64,000 nucleotides of DNA, from NCBI GenBank assembly GCA_024362935.1, contig JANCRA010000010.1:12950501-13014500 (forward strand). The letters are read 5' to 3'. The position numbers were made by a program, and so were the translations under genes. This DNA comes from Setophaga petechia (Eukaryota > Chordata > Aves > Passeriformes > Parulidae). Below, in pieces: positions 1 to 13,303 of the stretch. Every line of letters begins with the position of its first letter. Position 1 is the first letter of the stretch. The notes beneath the pieces are model-generated. The model did no database searches. It was not told the origin of the DNA and saw only the letters and a program-made list of their open reading frames with translations.

Positions 1-289
1 TAGCTGCTCTACTTAGTGCCCTCTGGGGTGCTGATAGACTCTGACAGAATCATCTTAAGACTTGGAGTCCATTTTTTAAGAAAATAAATTTTGAAAGGAT
101 TGTTCTAACACTAACAAAAGCAAGGAGAAATGTTGATGATGGGGGAAATATCTGGTCCCAGGTCAAGATGCGCTGGTCTTCTGGGAAGAGTTTATGGATG
201 GATCCAGTGCTGATCCATGACTCAGGGAGGGTGTTTGTGGAGGAAAGGGCAAGAGGGGAGGCTGCAGCTCTGAAACGGTGCCAGCTCGC

Positions 290-540
290 CGGTATTTTCA
301 GCTCTTGCTGACAAGGCTGTGATCTCTGTAGGAGCCACGTGTGGGTCGTTCCCCTCCCTCCTGCCTGCACAACAGGAAAATGACTGCAGCAGTGTCCCGG
401 GGATGGAGAGCCATGGCAGTGGGAGCAGCTGCCCGGGCCTGCACAGGGGCGGCCGCTTCCTGCGGCCTGGCTCCAGCTCCGCACGGGAGGAGCTGGGGTG
501 TCACCCCAGCCACCGCCAGCAGATTGATGGTGAGGGCTAA
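290..540 (+). other. GC-rich patch with a possible first coding exon (380-529)
   Basis: This is the most GC- and CpG-rich stretch of the left end, including an 8-bp NotI-type site near 450. A frame opens at ATG 380 (A at -3) with a second in-frame ATG at 413 in a GCCATGG context. It runs exactly 50 codons to a plausible splice donor at 530 (ATG|GTGAGG), ending in phase 0. The 50 residues are rich in Ala, contain several Arg and have no Asp or Glu. That composition is typical of mitochondrial presequences, but GC-rich random DNA gives it too. I do not recognise the protein. No TATA box is evident and no following exon could be linked. It could equally be a GC-rich non-coding patch or a decayed CpG island. 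Confidence 0.22.
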
Positions 541-3500
541 CTTCAGCTCCAGGGAAAAGATGCCTTTTTCCTTTCTGAGTGTTCTTTTTTTAACCTGGCT
601 GCAATGGGACTGGAGTGCCCAACATCCCAAGGGCCGGGGTTCACAGTTCCTGAACTCTGACACAGCTGCCAGGCTGCGTGCGCTCCATGAGGGCCCAGTA
701 AAACCTGTCTGTGCTGACGGGTTGGGCTGGGCACACAAGCTCTGTGCATGGTAGAGATGGCTCGCTGTGCTTCCAGGCTAAATTATAACCACGTTACAGA
801 CCATGCACTTCTTACTGAAATCAAGTCGTTTGAGTCTTTAAGCTGGAACAGAACAAATACCCCACATCTTTGGGGAGCGTGGGCCAGCCAATGGCTTAAA
901 AACCAAAGCAGTAAAAGAACCACAACCCAAAACACAGCCAAAGAGCTCTAAACCAACTCTGCTTTGTGTCCAGAGACTGAAACATAATTTGATGTGACTT
1001 GCTCAAAATCCCTTCGTGGTGTGGGCAGCTAAAGCCATTGGGTATTGTGTTTACTTGTCTATAGAACACGTTTCTGTTGTGTCCTGGCACCATGTGCTGC
1101 TGCTTGTTTAAACATGCCTGGGAGGAGAGCCAGTGAGAAAACACTCTTTGAATAAATAAATATAGTCGTAAAATCGAACAAACACTCCAGATAGGAACAG
1201 TTCAGGATCTTCAGGATCAAGATGTGATTTGGGTTTTTTTTTTTGTTTGTTTGCTGTGGGTCTCTTTGTTTGGGGTGGGGTTTTGGTGAACTGGGACCTC
1301 TTTACCTTCCATGGTGATCAGGAAAATATGCCTAACCATGGATGGAAACAAGCTGAGGGAAAATCCAGACTGAAGCACATTTAGTGTCTTGGACTTGTTT
1401 TTATTAGATTCAGTGCTGCTACTTGATAAATTAGTTAACCAGCAGAAGTCTTATTACTACATTCTTACTTTTTTTTAAAGTGGCTTTCAAATTCTTAATA
1501 TAAATTTTCAAAGCTTCTGAGGAAAGATTAATTTAAAGATTTTATTTTGGTAAAAACAGTTTGCACTCTTTGAAAATAAACTATTCTAAAACTGACTAAT
1601 TTTTAGAGCATCCTGGAGTAAATTATCTTGTGCCATTTTTACTGAAATTATGTTATTGAGTTCTTCTTATCTATATATACCGTCTCTACACATTGATAGC
1701 AATTCTAATGTAAACTACTAATGTATGGTGAAGCTTCTTTCAAAAATTTCCCAACATTTTTCAGGATGAGACTTCAAACCACTGGAATACGGGTAACTTC
1801 ATGTTTTACCAATTCTAAATTAGGAGGATTGTGAAAAGGATTTTGAATCTGTGAAGCCTTCTACACTAAAAAGGGTCACTTGTTAGACAAATCTGAAATT
1901 TTTTCTTTGTGGAGTTTGCTTTTTTATTCCTCTTTAGAATCTGTTCTGATTTTTGCACTTGCTGTGGTACTTTCAAGTAACAGTGTTTGAAGCACTAAGG
2001 TTTGTTCTGTGTTGAATTCACATTTTTCCATACTGAGCTTTGGATGTAAAAAAAAAAATAGGAATGCAAAGTAGAGGAAAATCGGGAGTAGTGTGAAGTC
2101 TCTGAAAACAAACAGCTATGTATGACACTGAGCTAGCCAAGTCCAAAAACCAGTGCAAGACTTAAAGCTGGATCACAAGGTTTTGGAGCTGCAAAATTCC
2201 ATCCAATTTTCTCCTGCTGCACCCACAGGAAGGGGTTGTGTGTTGCATGTTGTCACAACCACATGCGGAGAGCTGAGGCCAGGTCTTCATGTGCAACACG
2301 AAAAAATAACAACCTGAGAAATGAAGCAAGGAATAAGTGAAGAAAAGCATTATGCTTATCACTGGTAATGAATGGTCATAAAAATGCAAAATCCAACCAG
2401 GCAGCTTAGTTTCCCCACAACCAAGCATTCTCCTTTGCATTTTGCATAAATAAAGAAAAAATGTAAATTCCCTGCCCATAAAGAGCATCTTATTCTAAGA
2501 ATGAGAACACCTTGGCCATCTGATAGTTGGAGCTGGAAGGTGTCCAACCCAATTGGTGCCTCTCCTGTGGAGTGTAGCTCTGCTACAATACAGTGTGTTT
2601 TGGAAATAGTTCTTGATTAACAGTGTTTGGTGGAGTGGAAGCAAAAATAATTAGAAAATATTTTAAAGCTCTCTCTGAATATAATCCACGAGCAATGATT
2701 TTTAACAACCTGTCAGCTTCAACCATCTCATAGATGACTCAGACAAGGGTAAGTTCAAGGGTAGTGATATCAGTGCAGCATCTGGTTCTGCTGTTAGAAT
2801 GAGGAGGAGCACGTCCATCTTTAAACAAGCATGTGCTTTTCCCTGGGAGCTGTAACTTGTCTCTTCAGCTTCTTTTAAATGAGCACAAAGAGGCATTTAG
2901 CATGAGATCCTCAGGTGGTGAAAATAAAATCATGTCCATGCTGATTCATCTCAGCTACACATGTACATTAGCCCATGGTTTGGGCTTTGCAGAAGTCCTG
3001 TCATGACTCAGGTGGTGTTTCTGTGCACACAGGTTTAGGCGCTCTCGGACAGCATGTGTGTGTATGTACAGCTCTGAAGTCTGAAGCTGTATTTTGGAAA
3101 AAGTAAAGGTTTTATGCCAGAGCAATCATAGAGAGTGGTCAAAGATAATCTGTGTATTCTAGGAGAAGGAGGGGAAGCCAAGGAAACATCCATACTTGTG
3201 AGGGTCCTCAGCCATAAGATTTGGATATAATTCCATCTTTCTGCACCCTGACTGCGTCTAGGAGCAACTGATGACTCTTATGTAGCTTGAGTGTAAAAGG
3301 ATTTTACTATAACGTGAAGTGCTGTGAAGCCTCATACTATGCATCAGAAGTATGCTTTCCTCTCACACTGCTTCTATAGGCTGAGTAGCTTTGGTTGATC
3401 CTGATTTGGTGAGTGTTGGCTTTTTCTGCTTCATTCCCGTTCTAAAAGATTCTGTGGGTGTAAGTGTTAACAAAACTGGTTGTGAGTGCCTGTGTGAGTG

Positions 3501-4970
3501 GGTGCTGCACACTGGTGCCTTTCAACACAAGCGTGAGTGTGCACAAGAGGAGATGCTCTTGTCATGAAGCATTGACAGAAGACACGATGAGACTGCCTGG
3601 GGAAACAGCTACCAGAGATATTGTGGCTGTATCACCCATGCTCAGTATGAGATCCTGAGAGATGCTGAGCTCTATAGGGTTTCTGCCTTGCATGCAATTT
3701 CCATTTTCATTTGGTTTTATTTATACGTCCCATTTCACGGTGGCTGCCGCATAATAAAGGTTTAGTCTCCTGTGCTATTCCTTGGTATTTGAAGTAATTT
3801 AATGCCTGCTCATAATTTTATTTATTCCATTGATTACTGCTTCTCAGAGTTGTGTGGACTGGAGTATCTGCCTAAAACCACCAGGTTATACTTGATCCTG
3901 CGGGCATCCTGGTTTATTGTGTATGAGATTGCATAAGGTTAATGTGTGGATTTTGTATTGTTTGGTCAACAGTACAAACATTCTGCAATTATGGAAATAG
4001 ATTAATTCATCTGCCTTTTCTCCTTGCAAGGAGAAGGCTGTAACATTGTGGCAGTTCTTCTTCTGTTTCATGCAACAACTCCATAGTCTCTAACAACTGC
4101 CTGGTCAGAGAGGCCTTTAAACACAAAAATCTGCTCTTCAAACTAGCTTTTAGCAGCCTGGAGCATAAGAGTACTTTCAAATATGCAGGACTGTAGTTAC
4201 ATGGTTATATATCTACTTTTTATGCCTATGCTGGGAGGGAACTACCAGCTGCTGATTCTGTAAATGGTCCCAAGCACGCCTAGGATGCTCCTGTTATTAG
4301 TACCTGGATCAAAATTAGATGTCTTCACACAGTGACCTATGACTTGTATGCCCTGCCATATTTTTACCTTCAGAGACAAGTATAAGAAGCTGTGTCTAAA
4401 GGTTTCCAAGAGGGCTTAGTCACTGGAGTGCTTGAATGGACCCCTGCTGACGTTTGTTCTGCTTTTTTTTTCCAAGGCAGAAGACACGTTACCTTCAGCC
4501 AAGCAAGCCTCTGGCTTATTTTCCACCTGTTTCATTCCCATGTAAAGTAACTAACTACTTCAATAACTCAGGCAAAGAAGCCTGAGGGGAGCTAAATTAC
4601 TGGGAAAATGCTCCCTAAAGTTCCTCTCCATTCCTGAATCCTGCAGATACAAACACTAAGAATCTGTTAGAAGATATACAGGTTGGTTACTCTTCTTTAG
4701 TAATGTCCAGAGTAACTTCCATGCTCTGATCTCACTCTCAAGAAAATTAGAGACTCATTTCTCACCCTCACGGCAATCTTCTGCTTGTCCAGCTCTTGCT
4801 CTGCCTGTTGCCAGTTTAGGCTGTAAGCACTTGAGGCACAGTTTGTCCACATTATGTGTTTGTGTAACACCCTGGCCTGTGGTTACATGTCCACATCTGT
4901 GCCCAATCTGAAAAGGATATTGGTCTGTTATAGCTCCCAGCTGCTGGCCTGGATTCCCACCTCAAGCTGC
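541..4970. other. No gene recognised; AT-rich non-coding DNA
   Basis: The frames here are short and have unremarkable composition. Visible features are a T/G-rich tract at about 1,231-1,253 with a run of 11 T, a short direct duplication of 9 bp at 1,201-1,218, and an A-run near 2,049. Good-looking acceptors at about 3,380 and 4,475 are followed by frames that close quickly. I see nothing else that supports a feature. Confidence 0.6.
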
Positions 4971-5102
4971 AGAGAATCCTGCTTTTATTGCTCTGCTGGT
5001 CCCTGTTTCAACCCTGGTACTTGCCAGAATGGCATCTGCCATATTTGTACAGAGCAGGACAAAACTGGCCCTGATAACTGCAAGAAATGTCATGGCAATT
5101 AA
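4971..5102 (+). other. Cys-rich open frame, unidentified
   Basis: The last 43 codons of an open frame carry eight Cys in 40 residues, with the local patterns NPGTCQNG and GPDNCKKC. The first resembles EGF-like modules and the second resembles furin-like Cys repeats of receptor tyrosine kinases. The spacing does not complete either domain, and the frame stops at 5,100-5,102. A donor-like AAA|GTAAGA lies at 5,104, just past the stop, and the opposite strand is open as well. No clear acceptor or preceding exon fits. It may be an eroded exon, a pseudogene piece or chance. Confidence 0.1.
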
Positions 5103-8100
5103 AGTAAGAAGAAAAGCAGAAAGTGAGAGTCCAGTGGGAGGCCTGACTTTGCCATAAGTCACTGATGGGGGAGTGTGCATCCTCTGCTCTGCCAGTAGTT
5201 TTCCAGCTTCCTTCACTACTCTTTTTCTTCCCCCCTTATCAGCGTTACACTGCACTTATAGGAATTCTCTCCCCTTGCCTCTGATGCTTTCAGACATCAG
5301 CTCATCCCCAGCCCCTTCTGATGGGCAGCTCCTTTTATGTTTGCTCTCTCAGCCTTACCGTTTCAACAGAGCAGAATGCCGGTGTTGGTTTTCTCACTGG
5401 GAGTGACTCAGAGAGGGGATTTGTGTGTGGCTGGGTGCCAGGGAAGAAAACACACTGTCAAAGTACATTAGTGCAGTGCCAAGCCCTTTCTGGGCACAGT
5501 AACTTTCCTCTCAAGGCAGCTGCTTGCCAGGAGGGGCAGACACACTGAACAGGGGAGAAGAAGAAAAATGGGAGCAGCTCATGGTCAAAACTGACCTAGC
5601 AAACTTGGATAACTACCTGCCCTGGTCCTGGCATTTAGAAGGTGCTTCTCTAGAAAATAAATAAAGGTCTTAAGTGTTGTCTGATGATTGTTCATGTCCC
5701 ACCTGGTAAATGCTGTGCTTGCAGATTTCGTAAAAAATGCCTTTATTATCTTGTTCATGTACAGTTGTGTAGTGTCCTGGAATTGCTTTAGGTGGAAGAT
5801 AGGATAAATTACCCAGATGAGAAAAATATTTTTTATGGCAGTAAAAGGCTGTTTCTCTGAGTCCAGTTCTGTGCCCCTGTCACAGCCTTTGAGACTCCTG
5901 AGTGGGTGGATGGGAATAGGAGGAAGGGAATGAAGGCTGGAAGCAAAATGATCTGCAGGACAGCAGAAGCATGGGAATTTGCCCAGTGCTTGTGACAGGT
6001 TTTTACCCTCCCTGTGTGCAAGTTCCACATTCAGAACCAACTGCTGGGATGTTAATTATGTTCTAGTGCTGTGTAATGTGGTGTAGCTTCTTACTGGGAG
6101 ATGTGTATTTAAAAAGCAAGGTCCTTCATCTTGGAACCACCTGTTTCCATTATATGGACATCTGGTCTGACCTGCTGGAGGACCTGAGGTCAGTAAATTA
6201 TGGGGAAGCATAGCTGAGTTTAATACTGAGCTTTCTTTGGGATTAGTCATTCAAATTCAGGTCTTGGCACTCAGGGCCAAATTCAGGTACTCTTGTAAAC
6301 ACTGTTGAGTGCCTTCCCTTCTCAGGCAAGGGTGTGTTCTGTGTGTGTGACATGGCCAAGCCTCCCACCTGCACAAAATACACAGCAGGGACAACACTGA
6401 CAGCCCCAAATGAACAGTCATCAGGAAAAGGACATGTTTCTGGAATAGGACTAACTTGTATTTCCAAAGGTATCATTTGTGGTGTTTACAGATGTGAGAA
6501 AGACGAGGCCAGGGAAGAGAAGATATTTTTCACTGAACCCTGCTGGGAAAGAGACAGGGAGAAAAATGGGGCTGTTCATCAGTGTGTTACAGCTCACAAG
6601 CATCAGAAGAGAGGCTTTGTGCTCCAGCTGGGGTTCTTTTTCTCACTTGCACCATGGAGACATATAACCTTGAATCAGTTGATGAACCTGAGCTTGCACA
6701 TCTTCAGAAAACCATATTTAACATTTGCCAGCTTCAAGAATGAAGAAGCTGAATTATGTTTTCAAAGTTCTTAAAAATCCTAAGGAGGGAAACTGCCATG
6801 AACATTCCTAAATAGAGAGTGCTTTGGTGGGGAATGTGTGTGAAATGGGTTTGCTTAGGCTTAAAGCAAACATAATGACAGGGAATCTGTTGTGTCCAGC
6901 AAATAGAGGAGTGGAAAAAGAAAGCAATTTTAGCACCAATGGATGTTAGTGGTGTCAACTGTGAGCTACCAACTGTGTCCATGAAGATGACTGAGGAGCT
7001 GAAGAGAGGGATGACTTCACTTTACTACAAAGTGTTCAGGACCTTTCTGTAAGAACAGAAGTGTCCGCCAGCTTGGAGATGTCCTCTCAGGGAGACAAGG
7101 AATGCTCCACACTAAGCCAGCAGGCTGGGGCAAGAGTGGGACTGACAGGACAAAAGGAGTCATGCATAAGCACTGCAGATTCTTATAGATCAAGAGAAGC
7201 ATAATAATTGCAAATAGCAGATTCTCAGTTGCTTCACACAGCTGTGAATACTTGTCTCTGAAACCAGCCATGAGATGAAAGTGTGTGAGAAACAACAGTT
7301 TTCCAAAACTGTTCTCCAACTCATGCAGAGAGGAAATGCAGTGTGTTTTAGAAGCTGGCTGAAGGAAATGTTCTTAACTTTTTCCTGCCTTTTCCCCTAG
7401 TGGCTTCTTTCCTTAACATCCCAGTCTTTTAAGAAAAACTCATGTTCTAACGTAAAAAAATATAGTTGCTCTCTATTTTTAGAAATTACATAAACAAGTC
7501 TAATAACCAGGGAATTGTGCTGATCAGGAAGCTCAAATTGGTTTTGGATATCAAGCAGAAATAGATGTGGACTTAACCAATGAAAGATCCTATAAAGCGT
7601 GTTTCTTTTCCTTTTTTCTCTTTTCCTGGAACTATTACGACTTCAGGAGTTTGGGATCATGTATAAATAAACCTGGCCAGCAGACTTGGCCAGAGGTTTG
7701 GAAAGATCATTTCTTGCACTTTTTTTAAAGAATGACTAAAATTAAGAATTAGAACTTGTACTGATAACTGTAAAACATTAATGGGTGAATTTTTTCATTA
7801 TGTTGAAGCTTCCCCAATACAAAGCTAGGGTTCAGTAGTCATTGGCAAAACAAGTTCCACTCTGAGGAGAAAAAAAAGAAAGCATTTAAAAAATAATCCT
7901 TGAGGGATAAACAATTGGAACAAGAGTAGTCAGATGATAAAAATGAGGCAAAAGCAATATGTGAGCTGGCTTTTGGTAAAGAGTTTCCTAATTGCTGGCT
8001 TCTTGGTCTGTCTAAACTCAAGGAGCTTCAATGCTCGAGGCATTTAAAGCCAGACTGCCAAAGCATTGGAGAGCAGATAAATACTGTGCAGGGTTTAGAG

Positions 8101-10540
8101 GGAGGATAAATGCTGTGGGAGCCCAGAGAGGTTCCTCCATTTTTAAGTTGGCATCTGAGACCTGCTCCTTGGTGCAGCTTTTCTCAATCTCAGCAAAAGG
8201 CTGGGACGAGTGGAATGCTCACCAGCCAGGAACCCTTTTGTCTTACCTGGTAAAAGAAAGGTCTTTTGAGCGCATTAAACTCTCAGCTCGCAGGACTATA
8301 GATTCTAGCTCTACAGGGATACTGGTCTGCAGGGGATAGTAAAGCATGCACTGTATAAAAAGGCTCCTGTGTGGGCAGCCACAGATGAAATGTGGAGGAA
8401 GATACCAAGCAGCAGCAAACCCAAAGCACCAGGAGGGCTGGGCTGCAGCAGGACCCAGGCTGTGTTATGCCAAGTATATGTGCAGACACTGGAAAGCTGG
8501 AATCAAGCCCTGGCCCCAAACTAGGAAGCCCAGGGATGAATTCTACTTTCCCACATCCTGTAATATGCTCTTGGCCACAAATTACTGGCTGTAATAGGAA
8601 CAGAAGCCAGTCAGTGCTCTGTCTATTGTCCCCTTAGCTGGTTTATTTTGTTGGATTCTTTTTTTTTTTTGTGGCAGGCCCAGCTTGAGACATTTCCACA
8701 GTATTTGGTATATGAGGTTTTACCGGTGGGGCTTTTGGGCAGGCACCTGCTTTTTAGGTTTTAAAAGAGCCTTGGAGACTCTTGGGTGGATCTGTGGTGC
8801 AAGGATTTAAAGCATGTGTGACAGCAGAGACCTGTGTACTTAGAGCGGTTGATGGGTACAAGCACACATGGAGTTTCTGAGTCCTGAGTGGCACTGAGGT
8901 ACAGCTCAACTGACCCCAAGATTAGGAGGAGACTATTTATACATATGCAGTGGAAAGGAATAGATTGTACTGTATGTAACAGCTCTGTGAAATATTTGAG
9001 ATATAAATATAGTCATTCCATTGGGTCCTTCCTCCAAAATGGCAGGACCCTGATGAAAGCTGTGTTTACGTCTGCAGAACAAAGTTATGTGTAGAAAGGT
9101 TAGACCAAGGTTGCATCTGGAGAGATGGTTCTTATGTGGACACTTTCAAAAAGGCCAGATCAGGAAGAGACTTCTTCTCTTTAGTTAGTATTCAGAAATA
9201 CCTGGAGAGAAGTATACTGAGTACATTCAATGGATTGAGAGAAAAGGATAACACCAAAAGCATCTCTCTCTTTTTTACAAGTGGGCCTGGCCTGGCTGAA
9301 AGAGTCCATTGGTAACGGAAATGACCTCACTTAAAAGTCTCTTGGTGTTGCCACATCTCTGGCTAGCTGATGCATGTTCCCACAACCCTGAGTGATGGGC
9401 CAAGTTATTTAAAGATGCTGGTAGGTAGGAAAGGACCTTTTGGCAATTGGTGCTCTCAAACTGGCCCTTTGTTGCAAAGACCTCCTCGGGTGAGGATTAG
9501 CTTCTGATTCATCCTTTTTGCTTAAAGTACTACAGTGTTTGTGCAAGAAACTCTTACACCATGGAGTCAGCTCTGGCAAATATCCTCCAATGAATGGCTC
9601 TTCCCAGATTTTTACTTTTTGTTAAAACCCACTTTTGATTATATTTTTTTTCCCCACGGGATCCCACCTTTCTCGGTATGGTATTTAGCTGAGAACAGGA
9701 GTGATGGGTGGGCAGCAGCACCTGTGTCTTGCCGGGCCATGGCCACCCTCTAGAGGGCATTGGTCACACGCACACCCCTCCACAGCCCATGGATGCAGCA
9801 ACCCAAGCGAGGCCTTCCAGATTCTGAAGTGACTGGCAGGAAGTGGGAACGAGAGTTTTGTGGCTTACATGTTTTGAAAAGTGCCGGGCAAGCTGAATTT
9901 CAGCTCTTAACAGGTATAATATGGATAAAGTGTAAGGATTTGGAACCTGAGCCCTTCCCCAAAAAGAAATTGCAAACCCAATGAAGCACATCAGGTGATG
10001 TGGCTCTGTTAGAGTAGAAGTCAAGCCTTTCAAGTACCTGTGTTTTACTTCTGCAGTGTGTGTGCAACATGAGTTGGACAGATGGACAGATGTCATCTGT
10101 GTGCTCTTCCTTATGCTAAGCAGAGCAAGGAGTCCCAGGGTGACCAGCAGAGAACTGCTGAGTCCTGCTACTAATTTGAGTATCTTTTCAAAATGTCCTT
10201 CATACCTAGTTATAAGGAGATGATGGGTTCCTCATGAACTCGGGTCCTAAATTGTTGAAGAGGTTTTGAAGACCTTGGTATGTACTTGGTCCAAGACTAA
10301 GGAAACTGAATAGATGTACCTTCCTAATAATAGTAGGATCCTTGGCTTCTGATCTTGTTAGAGAGTAGGACCATGGTGTATTTATACAACACCAGCATAA
10401 ACAGTATTCCAAACCCCATAAAAGTCGGGAGGCATCCTTGCTTCACTGAGTATTTTGGTGAGCGTGTGCGTCAATCAGTCCCCATAACACATGAATTTTT
10501 AGATGCTCTAATTGCAACTTTCATTTTATTGGATTTCTGA
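5103..10540. other. No gene recognised; non-coding DNA
   Basis: A strong pyrimidine tract and acceptor end at 5,242, but the 53-codon frame that follows is Ser/Leu/Pro-rich and unrecognised, and other frames close quickly. Longer frames at 5,585-6,040 (-), 6,334-6,774 (+) and 9,764-10,096 (-) have no domain, repeat or signal I can identify and overlap frames on other strands. Another acceptor-like tract ends near 7,405 with no convincing coding frame behind it. Confidence 0.55.
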
Positions 10541-10723
10541 ACATCTGTACATCTAACCAATGAAGCACAGAAAGTCCTAAACAAGACAGGCCAGTCACCA
10601 GAAGATGAGTATTCCCTCTCCAAAGTACAAATTTTTGAGATGGACACAAGGAAGGCTGTAGATGACAGCCCGGTGAAAGGTGGGATTTTCTTTATAAATC
10701 AAATTGTTATTCATAGGATCTAA
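10541..10723 (+). other. Isolated exon-like open frame, unidentified
   Basis: Between stops at 10,538-10,540 and 10,721-10,723, one frame reads as a hydrophilic, protein-like sequence: roughly residues 7-46 are rich in Asp, Glu, Lys, Ser and Gln, with the stretch SPEDEYSLSKVQIFEMD. The second frame reaches a stop shortly after the Asn codon, so openness is frame-specific over the best part. A usable donor (AAAG|GTGGGA) lies at 10,680. The 5' side is the weakness: the only AGs after the upstream stop are at 10,565 and 10,570, with a poor pyrimidine tract. I cannot name a family. It may be a real internal exon with a weak acceptor, a fragment of a decayed gene, or chance. Confidence 0.2.
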
Positions 10724-12426
10724 AGTATCCAAAGTTACAACCTCACTAACTTTTCCTGACATTTATTGCTTATTTCTGAATTATTATCCATGTGTCTAAC
10801 TCTTGGTTTTGGAGAAGAGGAAGATAATTTTATTTTTAACTTCAAGTAAATGCTTGTGGTATAAGTAAAGACTTTGATTGTTCTTGCCTCCCCCGTGGGT
10901 ACACGACACTGCCAGCTTTCCCTGTGCTATTGTCTAGTCTGTATAGCACTCCCTGAAAAATCCCCTGGGATTTGTCTTCACCTTGAACTGTGCTGGCCTT
11001 TCCTTCATGCCTTTGTGTGTCAGAATGTCTCACATTTTCGTTGCCTATTTCTAGATTCTTTCCAGGTTTGAAACATGATTTGAAACACGGGGTTGAAACA
11101 TGATGTTTTGGGCAGGATAAACTGTTGCTAAGAATAGAAGCTTCACTGCTTAGTACAATGATGAATTGAACTAGACTGCTGGGCAGCAAAGAACCAAGCA
11201 AAGAGAGATTCCAGCAGCTTCAGTAGTTCTTACCAGCTCTAATTACTGCTATCAGTTAATGTCCAGATGGATCAATGTGGCCCCCAGGCCAAAACTATTT
11301 ATTGTATGATGCAGATGAAGGGGAAGAAGTTGTGCCTTGGATGAATCTCACACCTCAATGCAGACTGCTCTGCAGCTGGCAAGGTCTGTCTATTTGTCTT
11401 GAATGTTGGCCTTGTCTCTGTCAAGCCACATGGCTGGATCCTGCTCATTTTTTAATGAGGAGGGTAGAGAAGGCTTAGGTCACCATTGAGGGTGTATATT
11501 ATGGTCACCTGAGAATCCTGGAGAGAAGATTTGGTGGAGAGGGAAGGGTTGCTGTTGTGGCAATCATTGTTATCTCACATGGGTAAAGCAGGATGGGAGT
11601 GCCCCTGCTAGAGCTACTTGGGATATGAAACCCTATTTTCAGAGACCAGACCATGCTGTCTGTGGGCAGGGGTGTTGGACAGTGAGACACTTGGCTCTAG
11701 AACAGCACCTGGTGCCACTGCTGGATGCCAAGTGCCCGTTTGCTGGGAAGGGGGGAATGGCACCCATAGCCTGTGGAGGGTGGCTCTGCCCTCCCTTGCC
11801 CACCTGGGTGATGCAGGATGACTCCTGAGGTGTAGGACAGTGATACTGGCTGAGTTCAGGTAACTGGAAGAGCACCTGTCTTGTCCCACAAGAGAACCAC
11901 CTTTGGTGCTGAATCTCCATTTCTCTTTGGAAAAGTTCACCCCTTCATGCAATTGTCTTGGCTTGTGTCCGAATTTTTTTTTCTATTTATACCTGACTTT
12001 TGGGGGATAAGAAGGGGGTAAAGGCAGAGTTAATCACCAAACCAACTCTTACCCCCATCTAGCTACTTTTTGCTTTTAAGGAAATGAAGTCTTTTTTATG
12101 TGCAGAGGTAATCCATAAATGTGAGCTCCTGCCAAGATATTTATTTACATAAAGCTTAAGGGAGGTGATATTTGTCTGTGCTCAAAGCTTGGGCAGCTAC
12201 CTTACATTAGAAGAAAGGTAGCCAATGTTTCAGTGCTGATACTATCAAGAAAAAAGCTCATCACCAGTAAAACCAATATTCCTTGTCACCCTGCTGTGCC
12301 TGGGAGTACACAGGGCAGTCTGTACTCACCCGGACTTGTTGCTGCAAGTAATGCTATGAATTGTTGTCCAGCTGAGATGGAAAAGTATTTAAAAACACCT
12401 TTTGAACTGTTTCCCTTCCATTCTGG

Positions 12427-12427
<1 letters not shown>

Positions 12428-12468
<41 letters not shown>
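12428..12468. repeat. Poly-T homopolymer, 41 nt
   Basis: An uninterrupted run of 41 T, the longest homopolymer in the window. If it is the reversed poly-A tail of a retrocopy, a polyadenylation signal should lie on the minus strand just to its right. I find no AATAAA or ATTAAA complement in the first 40 bases there. Length is likely to be polymorphic and error-prone in sequencing. Confidence 0.95.
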
Positions 12469-12469
<1 letters not shown>

Positions 12470-12834
12470 TATGACTATTTTTGTTTAAAAGGGAAAAAAA
12501 GAGAAATCAAAACAAAGAGAAAGTTCTGTTGCACCGGAAGCATGAGCAGGACTGTTGACTTTCTGCCTGAGTCCTGTATTTTATAACCATGAGAAATTGT
12601 TCCTTTTAACCATTGCTTGCCTTGATGTATGGGAGGAATGAAATAGAAAATGTGTTGTAGTGCCTAAACAGACATTTGGCATATTTCAGAGACTTTTGGG
12701 AACTTGCTACAAATGTTTTGCTTTCTTTGGGTTATATTCTTTTTTCTTTTAATAGATGAATAACAGGAAAATGGGATCTACACAATTATGGTTGTTCTTA
12801 CTGCTTAGTATTTTATCACTGCTGTAATCAGGGC

Positions 12835-12931
12835 CTGGAAAACTGATGTGTTTTAACAGCATCTTTCTTGATCTTTATTAGCTGGAAAACTGATGTGTTT
12901 TAACAGCATCTTTCTTGATCTTTATTAGCTG
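12835..12931. repeat. Exact tandem duplication, 47-bp unit x 2
   Basis: Unit 12,835-12,881 is repeated without a mismatch at 12,882-12,928, with three further bases of a third unit. Perfect identity in unconstrained DNA implies a very recent event, a polymorphic allele, or an assembly artefact. The unit is AT-rich with no coding sense. Confidence 0.97.
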
Positions 12932-13283
12932 TTTTATTTGCCAGGTACTTTATTTGTTCAAGTACTTTACAACTGAACTTAAGAAATTATTGATGTCCTC
13001 CTTGTGTTACCATTGGGAGAGATAGTTATAATATGTAATGAAAGACCAAGGGGTTAAGTTTTATGGGGTGCCACTGGCAAGTGAAAATCACTAAGAGTTT
13101 TGTTTCACCAGTCCCATCAATTTTAGTGGAATCCAGCATATCCTTTAGAGAAATGATGGAATTAAGGAATTCTTCAAAATGAGTAGAAATTTGTGGTAGG
13201 CCTTACCTACTGCCTTTGTTCTTAGACACCACCCTGTGGGCTTAAGCAGTCAGTAAAGACCCAAGACCTTTACCTGTTCAAGA

Positions 13284-13303
13284 TAAAAATAAAAATAAAA
13301 TAA
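13284..13303. repeat. Short (AAAAT)n microsatellite
   Basis: About four imperfect units of an A-rich pentamer. Confidence 0.75.

Noticed and set aside
5243..5403. Frame following a very strong acceptor at 5,242
   Set aside because: The pyrimidine tract is excellent, but the 53-codon frame is Ser/Leu/Pro-rich and matches nothing I know; two other frames close within 14 codons. Not enough to call an exon.
12428..12600. Retrocopy reading of the poly-T run
   Set aside because: No polyadenylation-signal complement next to the T-run and no recognisable gene body to its right.
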